A stretch of DNA of 17,030 nucleotides. Source: DASPUI01 sp035622995. Its GTDB lineage: Bacteria; Verrucomicrobiota; Verrucomicrobiia; Chthoniobacterales; UBA10450. Shown piece after piece: positions 6,841 to 12,950 of the stretch (position 1 is the first letter of the stretch; each line of letters begins with the position of its first letter). The stretch is taken from positions 1-17,030 of the forward strand of contig DASPUI010000100.1 in assembly GCA_035622995.1 (NCBI GenBank), read 5' to 3'. The position numbers and the translations under genes are program-made. The notes beneath the pieces were generated by a model that saw only the letters and a program-made list of their open reading frames with translations, did not search any database and was not told the DNA's origin.

Positions 6841-6926
6841 AATTCATTTCGTCAGTAAACAAATCAGAGAATCAACAAATGGAATTCCAGAACAAACTCG
6901 ATCGCTCGAAATGCGCTCAACCATGA
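6837..6926 (+). CDS. 29-residue ORF bridging ndh and ybeY through two ATGA overlaps
   Basis: The ATG at 6837-6839 overlaps the ndh TGA (6838-6840), and the ORF's own TGA (6924-6926) overlaps the ybeY ATG (6923-6925). The peptide begins MKFISSVNKSENQQ and is polar and basic, with no signal peptide, membrane segment or known motif. The arrangement would let ribosomes pass from ndh through the short ORF into ybeY, which lacks a Shine-Dalgarno sequence. Either this is a genuine coupling ORF or the overlaps are coincidental. Two independent ATGA junctions make coincidence less likely, but the sequence gives no proof of translation. Confidence 0.4.
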   Translation: MKFISSVNKSENQQMEFQNKLDRSKCAQP

Positions 6927-7363
6927 GCACCGACGTTCCCTCGATTTCTTTTCGCAATTTGCAGCGCGTGGTCAAAATCAATCTGGTCGATCTGGAACAG
7001 TTCGCACAAAGGGCCCTTGAGCTTTGCTTGCAGACAAAGAAAAGCGGACCGACCGAATTGACGAATGCGCGCGAAATCTCAGTTTTGCTCGTATCGGACC
7101 GGCGAATGACGGGACTGCATCGGAAATTTCTTCATAAAACCGGGCCGACTGACGTTCTTACTTTTCAACATGGGGAAATTGTCATCAATATCGAGATGGC
7201 CGTGCGCAATGCGCGTCGTTTTGAAAGTTCATTAGAGCAGGAACTGCGGCTTTATCTTGTCCACGGGTTGCTGCACTTGCACGGCTTCGACGATCAATCC
7301 AAAGCGGGTGCGAGGAAAATGGAAGTCGCACAGAAACAAATCCTTCGCCGCGCTACCCGTTGA
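6923..7363 (+). CDS. ybeY: Endoribonuclease YbeY / rRNA maturation factor
   Basis: This gene encodes 146 residues. The family signature is present: VSDRRMTGLHRKFL (57-70), TDVLTFQHGEIVI (76-88) and the metal-site segment HGLLHLHGFDD (114-124). YbeY is a single-strand-specific endoribonuclease needed for 16S rRNA 3' maturation and ribosome quality control. His114 and His118 match the first two zinc ligands, but Asp124 stands where His is usual; an extra His120 lies between. The length is normal. The ATG at 6923 is preferred over the in-frame ATG at 6911 because it overlaps the preceding TGA. It follows ndh in an apparent operon and precedes clpS by 30 bases. Confidence 0.9.
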   Translation: MSTDVPSISFRNLQRVVKINLVDLEQFAQRALELCLQTKKSGPTELTNAREISVLLVSDRRMTGLHRKFLHKTGPTDVLTFQHGEIVINIEMAVRNARRFESSLEQELRLYLVHGLLHLHGFDDQSKAGARKMEVAQKQILRRATR

Positions 7364-7393
7364 ACTGCAAGGCCCGTGTGATAACCTTTGAAA

Positions 7394-7738
7394 ATGACCG
7401 AGCAGCCGCCAGCAAGCTCTGTCCTTGTCTTAAATGAGAGCCCAACACCTGGCACAATCGAAAGTCCGGTTCGGGAAACTGAAACGCGAGACCAGGATGA
7501 ATTGGATTTGCCATGGCAGGTAGTGGTGCATAACGACCCGGTCAATTTGATGAGTTACGTGACGATGGTTTTTCAACGAGTGTTCGGCTATCCACGAGAA
7601 AAAGCCGAGCGTCACATGCTGGAAGTCCATCACAACGGCCGTTCGATTTTATGGAGCGGCGCTCGCGAGCGAGCGGAGCTGTACGTGCAGCAGCTGCACA
7701 GTTATTTGCTTCTGGCGACGCTCGAAAAGGTGAACTGA
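7394..7738 (+). CDS. clpS: ATP-dependent Clp protease adaptor ClpS
   Basis: This gene encodes 114 residues. About 38 N-terminal residues are polar and probably flexible, as in other ClpS proteins. The core begins at PWQVVVHNDPVNLMSYV (40-56), which holds the N-degron pocket residues Asn47 and Asp48, and continues with FQRVFGYPREKAERHMLEVHHNGR (60-83), including pocket His79 or His80. ClpS delivers proteins with bulky hydrophobic N-termini to ClpA or ClpC for degradation by ClpP. The HNDPVNLMSYV form is common in actinobacterial-type ClpS. ATG 7394 is preferred over a TTG two codons earlier. The next gene follows after a single base, so they are surely co-transcribed. Confidence 0.93.
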   Translation: MTEQPPASSVLVLNESPTPGTIESPVRETETRDQDELDLPWQVVVHNDPVNLMSYVTMVFQRVFGYPREKAERHMLEVHHNGRSILWSGARERAELYVQQLHSYLLLATLEKVN

Positions 7739-7739
7739 A

Positions 7740-8252
7740 ATGGAAATCTGCCGGCGCGATGACATGATCGAGATATCCGATGTCGATCCTTTTCTCGCCG
7801 AATTGCTGCGACAAATTCCAGCGAGCGCAAATCCGGATGATTCGCCGCCGGCGCAGCAGCGACTTTTTAGTACGCCAGCGGATGCCAGCGAAACGGAGAC
7901 CTGCCGGGAATGGAAAATTTACGTTGAGCCGGAACTCCGGCGTTTGTTTCAAAACGCGATCGAAATAATTGCTCAAGACCTGGAACAATTAAATGGAAAG
8001 GAAAAGTCAGTGCGCAATTGCACCCTGCGAATCCCAACGCTCCATACAGATGCCTGGCTCAATGGATTGAATCAAGCCCGTCTGGCAATCGCCGCCCGCT
8101 GCAATTTTACCGACGGCGAACTCGGCGACCATTATCGCTCGCCAATAGGGTCCCGGCGGGATTTGAGCTTATTTCAGGTAAACTTTTACGGTTTCTTGCA
8201 GGAATTCATCCTGCGGGAAATGAACGAGCCGGGAAAAGGGGAATCGAGCTAG
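7740..8252 (+). CDS. DUF2017-like protein encoded next to clpS
   Basis: This gene encodes 170 residues, mostly helical in appearance. There is no signal peptide or membrane segment. The region near the middle (PELRRLFQNAIEIIAQDLEQL) and the later segment LHTDAWLNGLNQARLAIAAR followed by CNFTD resemble the DUF2017 family, whose members in Actinobacteria sit directly beside clpS. I recognise this from pattern and context, not from a search. Function is unknown; a link to ClpS-dependent proteolysis is inferred from gene order. The start lies one base after the clpS stop; a second in-frame ATG at 7764 is possible. The gene ends in a CTAG shared with the stop of the decayed sigma-factor remnant on the other strand. 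Confidence 0.72.
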   Translation: MEICRRDDMIEISDVDPFLAELLRQIPASANPDDSPPAQQRLFSTPADASETETCREWKIYVEPELRRLFQNAIEIIAQDLEQLNGKEKSVRNCTLRIPTLHTDAWLNGLNQARLAIAARCNFTDGELGDHYRSPIGSRRDLSLFQVNFYGFLQEFILREMNEPGKGESS

Positions 8253-8676
8253 CGCGGTTGCTGTTTACGCTCTCTCACCATCGACATTAGTCTTTCTTTC
8301 AACGCGGCCGATGATTTGGCCGGCTTCAGGCTCAAGGCTAAGCATCGATCGCGCGCCGCCGTGCAAGAGTCACCATCCAGCCAAGCGGTTTGCCCTTTCT
8401 AGAGGAGAAATTCTTGGCCTGATTTCAAATCTCCATGAAAACTTCCTGCAACAAATCGTCTGCCTCGGCATCGTTATGGAGGACGCGCAGAATGAGCGCT
8501 TTCAAAATCCCGCTGTAACGGTCGTACAACTGCGAAAGGGCATCGGCGTCTTCCGATTGAATTCGCTCCATGAGATCTACATCGCTTGGGCCGCCGGTGG
8601 CAGGCTCCGGGAGCGCGGACGACTGAACCGATGCGTCCGTCTCGGTAGATGCGCCTACTGAAAATCTCTCATTCAT
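8249..8676 (-). pseudogene. Decayed ECF sigma factor, apparently fused by deletion to an anti-sigma scrap
   Basis: From the ATG at 8676 the minus strand reads an intact ECF sigma N-terminus. Region 2 is clear: DVDLMERIQSEDADALSQLY, then AEADDLLQEVFMEI. A TGA (8427-8425) interrupts where the family has Trp. Beyond it the same frame continues as good sigma-factor sequence (NQAKNFSS, GKPLGWMVTLARRRAID). This stops near 8343, where homology ends and further stops appear. From about 8341 another frame reads LALSLKPAKSSAALKERLMS and ends in TAG 8251-8249, which resembles the linker of RskA-type anti-sigma factors before the membrane segment. Sigma region 4 and the anti-sigma N-terminus are missing. 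The simplest reading is a sigma/anti-sigma operon collapsed by deletion plus a nonsense mutation. The anti-sigma assignment is tentative. Confidence 0.75.
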
Positions 8677-8898
8677 GGGCATCAACGTTGGCCAAATAGT
8701 TTGGGGCACTGGCCGTATGAATCGTTTGTCACTTTCGCTTTGGCTGCCTCGCGGATTGAATAATCCTTGACCCTCCTGAGCTTTCCCAAATACGCTTCCG
8801 TCTGTAATGCCAAAAACGTGGCGCGCAGGCGCCGCGACCTGCCAAATAGGGCGAATCGGTGCGCAGGTGGCCTAAATTCAACTTCAGAAAAAATCCAA

Positions 8899-9537
8899 AT
8901 GAAATCTATCATCTCGTTTATCGTTGCCCTGGGCTTTGTCTCGTTGGCCATTGCTCAGGAAGAATCTCCGTCGCCATCGAGCGAAGAAAAACCTTCCGCG
9001 ACTGTTGAGGAGGCACCGGCGTCCACGGTCGTTCCTGCACCAAAAGAGAGCGCAGCGCCCGCCAAGACATCGACCGCGCAAAAGAAGGAGTCCACCGCCG
9101 CTGATTCCACGTCGAAAAAAGCTACGACCACTCCGGCTGCCTCGAAACCGGCCAAGAAAATGAGCGTCGAAGACACCTTAAAAGATAACGAGAATCATTG
9201 GGAAGCAGCCGTCGGGTCTCACGACCCGTCGCTCGCGCAAAAGTTTGTCGCGGATGATTTCTCCGGTGTCTACTGGGATGGGCGGGTGGTGGGCAAATCG
9301 GGCCTGATCGCGGAGGCGAAAAAGGACAAGGACACTTACAAATCAGCGGTAAACGACAAGTTAACTGTGCACAGCTTCGGCCCGAACGTTGCTGTCGTCG
9401 TTGGGACAGCGCATGAGAAAGGCACTGGCAAGGACGGAAAACCGTTCGATCGCACCTACCGGTTTACTGACACCTGGGTGATGCGAAACGGGCAGTGGCA
9501 ATGCGTGGCCTTCGAGATCATGAAGGTCAAAGGCTAA
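8899..9537 (+). CDS. Secreted NTF2-like (DUF4440-type) protein with a long low-complexity linker
   Basis: This gene encodes 212 residues from the ATG at 8899. Residues 1-19 are a signal peptide ending AIA before QEE. Residues about 20-90 are a Ser/Pro/Ala/Thr/Lys-rich linker. Residues about 92-212 have the order of an NTF2-like domain of DUF4440 type: a helix (VEDTLKDNENHWEAAVGSHD), FVADDFSGVYWDGRVVGK, a helix, then strands ending FTDTWVMRNGQWQCVAFEI. Such domains bind small ligands or act as enzymes; no specific reaction can be assigned. Longer in-frame starts from 8767 only add non-signal sequence. The upstream 222 bases (8677-8898) hold no gene, only a small GC stem (8820-8833). A strong terminator follows, so the transcript ends here. 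Confidence 0.75.
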   Translation: MKSIISFIVALGFVSLAIAQEESPSPSSEEKPSATVEEAPASTVVPAPKESAAPAKTSTAQKKESTAADSTSKKATTTPAASKPAKKMSVEDTLKDNENHWEAAVGSHDPSLAQKFVADDFSGVYWDGRVVGKSGLIAEAKKDKDTYKSAVNDKLTVHSFGPNVAVVVGTAHEKGTGKDGKPFDRTYRFTDTWVMRNGQWQCVAFEIMKVKG

Positions 9538-9563
9538 AGCTCCTACAAACTCTGACAATTCAG

Positions 9564-9596
9564 GCGGCCACCGGTTTTGGTGGCCGCTTTTGTTTT
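9564..9596 (+). terminator. Rho-independent terminator after the NTF2-like gene
   Basis: GCGGCCACC (9564-9572) pairs perfectly with GGTGGCCGC (9579-9587) across a six-base loop. It is followed by TTTTGTTTT (9588-9596). The stem begins 26 bases after the stop codon. This is the clearest terminator in the window, and it also shows that the treS frame upstream of 9657 is not coding. Confidence 0.92.
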
Positions 9597-9656
9597 GAAC
9601 TGAGCACGGCCAACGCGACGTTGCGTCGTGCGATTTGTGCGTCAAAGGTTAGACGA

Positions 9657-12600
9657 ATGCCTGCGACTGCCATTGAACCGCTGACCGACGCTCTTTGGTA
9701 CAAGGATGCTGTCATTTACGAACTGCATGTTAAAACTTTCCAAGACAGCGATAGCGACGGCGTCGGCGATTTTCGCGGGTTGATCGACAAGCTGGATTAC
9801 CTCCACGAACTTGGAATCACTGCGATTTGGTTGCTGCCCTTTTATCCGTCCCCATTGCGAGACGACGGCTACGACATTGCCGATTATTTCGATGTAAACC
9901 CGAACTATGGAACGCTCGACGATTTTCGCGCGTTCCTGAAGGCCGCGCATCAACGCGACCTCCGGGTGATCACCGAGCTAGTGATCAATCATACGTCCGA
10001 TCAAAATCCCTGGTTTCAGAAATCGCGCCGTGCCGCGCCGGGCTCACCCGACCGCGAATTTTATGTTTGGAGCGACACGCCCGAGAGATACCGCGAAGCG
10101 CGGATTATCTTCAAGGATTTCGAAACGTCGAACTGGACATGGGATCCCGTTGCCAAGGCTTATTACTGGCATCGGTTTTATTCGCATCAACCCGATTTAA
10201 ACTTCGATAACCCGGCCGTGCACGATGCGGTCGAAAAAGTCTGCGATTTTTGGCTGGGAATGGGCGTCGATGGTCTGCGGCTGGATGCGGTTCCGTATCT
10301 TTACGAACGCGAAGGAAGTAACTGCGAGAACCTGCCGGAAACCCACGCCTTTCTGAGAAAATTGCGGTCGCACGTCGATGCGAAATTTCCGGGACGGATG
10401 TTGCTCGCGGAAGCAAACCAGTGGCCGGAAGACGCGGCCGCCTATTTCGGAAATGGCGACGAGTCGCATATGAATTTTCATTTTCCACTCATGCCGCGAA
10501 TGTTCATGTCGCTGCAAATGGAAGATCGGTTTCCGATCATTGATATTCTCGATCAAACGCCAGCGATTCCGGAAAACTGTCAGTGGGCCATGTTTCTGCG
10601 CAATCATGATGAGCTCACCCTCGAGATGGTGACCGACGAAGAGCGCGATTATATGTGGCGGGTATACGCAAACGATCCGCATGCGCGGATCAATCTCGGA
10701 ATCCGCCGTCGGCTCGCGCCATTGCTCGTGAACAGCCGCCGCAAAATGGAATTGCTCAACACCATCCTTTTTTCCATGCCGGGCACGCCAATCATTTATT
10801 ACGGCGATGAAATTGGCATGGGCGACAATATTTATCTCGGCGATCGCGATGGTTGCCGGACGCCGATGCAATGGAGTCCGGACCGGAACGCGGGATTTTC
10901 CAAGGCCAATCCGCAACAGTTGCATCTCCCGATCATTATCGATCCGGAATATCACTACGAAGCGATCAACGTTGAGAATCAGCAGAAAAACCTGTCTTCA
11001 TTGCTCTGGTGGACGCGACGGGTGATCGCGATGCGGAAAAGCCATCGTGCTTTCTCGCGTGGCACACTTGAATTTTTGTATCCAGATAACGCCAAGGTCC
11101 TCACATTTCTGCGGAGTTATGAAAACGAGACGATCCTGGTTGCGGTTAACCTCTCGCGCTTCGCCCAATCGGCCGAGCTGGACTTGTCGCGCTTTAGTGG
11201 TTGCAGGCTAGTCGAAGTTTTTAGCCGCAATCCATTTCCGACGATCAGAAAATCTCAGTATGTTCTAACGCTCGGGCCGCACTCCTATTACTGGTTTCTG
11301 CTTCAACCGGTGAGCGAGTCCCGCCGATCAGCCAAAAAACATGTCGTCCCGACCCTAACTGTTCCCGCTGATCTGGAGGTTTTGGCACAAAATAGCGCGC
11401 GCGAGCGGCTGGAGAATGAAGTTTTGCCAGATTACATCCGGAGTTGTCGCTGGTTTGGAGCGAAGGCGCGCGCTTTGCGCTACACGCGGATACTCGAGCA
11501 GTCGCCCGTTTCAAACGGCGTCGCGCCGGCCCGATTCTGGTTTGTGGAAGTCAGCTATCTTGATGCACCTAACGAAACCTACGTTTTGCCGGTTTCGATC
11601 GCTTCAGGCGAGATGGCGCGCTCGATTTCGCAATCGGCGCCGCAGGCGGTTATCGCCCGATTTAAACAGGGCAATGAAACCATTCTTTTCGACGCGATTT
11701 GGGATGCAGCATTTCGCGAGGAGATTTTTCGACTCATGCTGAACCGGGAAAGTGCTGGGGGAAGAAAGGGAAATCTAGTCGGCACCGGCGCTCAGACACT
11801 GAAGGAAATTTCAGACATTCCTTCGTCTCATGTCATCAGCGCCGAGCAGAGCAATTCGTCGATGCTTTTTGAAGATAAGTTTTTTCTGAAGCTCTATCGC
11901 AAATTGGAAGATGGAGTGAATCCTGACGTGGAAGTCACCCGTTTTCTGACCGAGCGGGCCGAATTTCCCAACGTTCCCGCCTTCATTGGTGCAATTGAGT
12001 ATCGTCGTGGGAAATCGGAGCCGACCATCGTTTGTTTGCTCCAAAGAGCCATCGCCAGTGAAAGCGATGGCTGGACGATGACGCTCGATCATGTGGGCCG
12101 ATTTTATGAGCGCGTGCTGGCGCAGAAAGCCGATCTGCAAAGTGAAACGTCGCCGGTCGGGCCGCTCCTCGATCAGTTGATTGGCGGAGTCTATCCGGAA
12201 AAAGCGAAATTGATCGGTCGCCGAACCGGCGAATTGCATCTTGCCCTCGCCTCCGCTCCCGATGATGACTCCTTTGCGCCCGAGCCGTTCAGTGCCATGG
12301 CGCAGCGCTCCGTTTTTCAATCGATGCGTGCGTTGTTGCGACGTGTCTTTTCATTGTTGAAGAAAAAGCAGCACGATCTTCCAGAGTCGTTTCGACACGA
12401 GGCTGGCGAGGTGCTCGATGCCGAAAGGGAAATCCTCGGGCGCGAAAAGAGATTGCTCGATCGCAAAACAAATGCCGTCAGGATCCGCATCCATGGCGAT
12501 TACCATCTCGGTCAGCTCCTTCACACCGGCAAAGATTTTATCATTCTCGATTTTGAGGGCGAACCGGCGCGGCCGCTGAGCGAGCGAAAACTGAAACGCT

Positions 12601-12935
12601 CAGCCCTGCGCGATGTTGCCGCCATGATGCGTTCATTTCAATATGCCGCTTACAGTGCGCTCTGGCAGCCGGCCATGCGAAAGGAAGACGTGCCCTTTCT
12701 CGAACGCTGGGCTGATCTCTGGTATCGCCAGATAAACAGCGCCTTTTTGCAAAGTTATCTACAGACGACTGCCGGAGCGGCTTTCGTTCCGGAAAATTCC
12801 GACGACCTCCAGATTCTTTTGGAGGCGTACCTTCTCGACAAGGCCGTTTACGAAATTGGCTACGAACTAAATAATCGCCCGACTTGGGCCATCATTCCCA
12901 TCCGCGGGATCAAACATATTTTGAAGTCTACCTGA
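9657..12935 (+). CDS. treS: Trehalose synthase-maltokinase fusion (TreS-Mak)
   Basis: This gene encodes 1092 residues. The N-terminal half is a GH13 trehalose synthase: it opens LWYKDAVIYELHVKTF and has the catalytic Asp210 (GLRLDAVPYL), acid Glu252 (LLAEANQWPED) and Asp318 (LRNHDELTLEM), with a beta-sandwich up to about 545. The rest (about 570-1090) is a maltokinase with a kinase-like catalytic loop HGDYHLGQLL (Asp948) and the metal-binding DFEGEP (Asp965). TreS interconverts trehalose and maltose; Mak phosphorylates maltose to maltose-1-phosphate, which GlgE can polymerise into alpha-glucan. TreS-Mak fusions are known in several phyla. No glgE or glgB lies in the window. AAGG eight bases before the ATG is one of few Shine-Dalgarno matches here. 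The open frame before 9657 crosses the terminator and is not coding. Confidence 0.93.
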   Translation: MPATAIEPLTDALWYKDAVIYELHVKTFQDSDSDGVGDFRGLIDKLDYLHELGITAIWLLPFYPSPLRDDGYDIADYFDVNPNYGTLDDFRAFLKAAHQRDLRVITELVINHTSDQNPWFQKSRRAAPGSPDREFYVWSDTPERYREARIIFKDFETSNWTWDPVAKAYYWHRFYSHQPDLNFDNPAVHDAVEKVCDFWLGMGVDGLRLDAVPYLYEREGSNCENLPETHAFLRKLRSHVDAKFPGRMLLAEANQWPEDAAAYFGNGDESHMNFHFPLMPRMFMSLQMEDRFPIIDILDQTPAIPENCQWAMFLRNHDELTLEMVTDEERDYMWRVYANDPHARINLGIRRRLAPLLVNSRRKMELLNTILFSMPGTPIIYYGDEIGMGDNIYLGDRDGCRTPMQWSPDRNAGFSKANPQQLHLPIIIDPEYHYEAINVENQQKNLSSLLWWTRRVIAMRKSHRAFSRGTLEFLYPDNAKVLTFLRSYENETILVAVNLSRFAQSAELDLSRFSGCRLVEVFSRNPFPTIRKSQYVLTLGPHSYYWFLLQPVSESRRSAKKHVVPTLTVPADLEVLAQNSARERLENEVLPDYIRSCRWFGAKARALRYTRILEQSPVSNGVAPARFWFVEVSYLDAPNETYVLPVSIASGEMARSISQSAPQAVIARFKQGNETILFDAIWDAAFREEIFRLMLNRESAGGRKGNLVGTGAQTLKEISDIPSSHVISAEQSNSSMLFEDKFFLKLYRKLEDGVNPDVEVTRFLTERAEFPNVPAFIGAIEYRRGKSEPTIVCLLQRAIASESDGWTMTLDHVGRFYERVLAQKADLQSETSPVGPLLDQLIGGVYPEKAKLIGRRTGELHLALASAPDDDSFAPEPFSAMAQRSVFQSMRALLRRVFSLLKKKQHDLPESFRHEAGEVLDAEREILGREKRLLDRKTNAVRIRIHGDYHLGQLLHTGKDFIILDFEGEPARPLSERKLKRSALRDVAAMMRSFQYAAYSALWQPAMRKEDVPFLERWADLWYRQINSAFLQSYLQTTAGAAFVPENSDDLQILLEAYLLDKAVYEIGYELNNRPTWAIIPIRGIKHILKST

Positions 12936-12950
12936 TCTTGGCGCCGGCGA

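Noticed and set aside
7542..7988. 148-residue minus-strand frame opposite clpS and the DUF2017 gene
   Set aside because: It is antisense to well-supported genes and has no motif of its own.
8425..8427. TGA in the sigma-factor frame as a recoded (selenocysteine) codon
   Set aside because: The family has Trp here and the frame breaks again about 80 bases later, so simple decay explains it better.
8820..8833. GGCGC-GCAG-GCGCC hairpin upstream of the NTF2-like gene
   Set aside because: Short GC palindromes are expected by chance here and there is no T-run or promoter context.
9495..9656. N-terminal extension of the TreS frame by 54 residues
   Set aside because: It overlaps the end of the NTF2-like gene and runs through a clear rho-independent terminator; family similarity begins just after the ATG at 9657.
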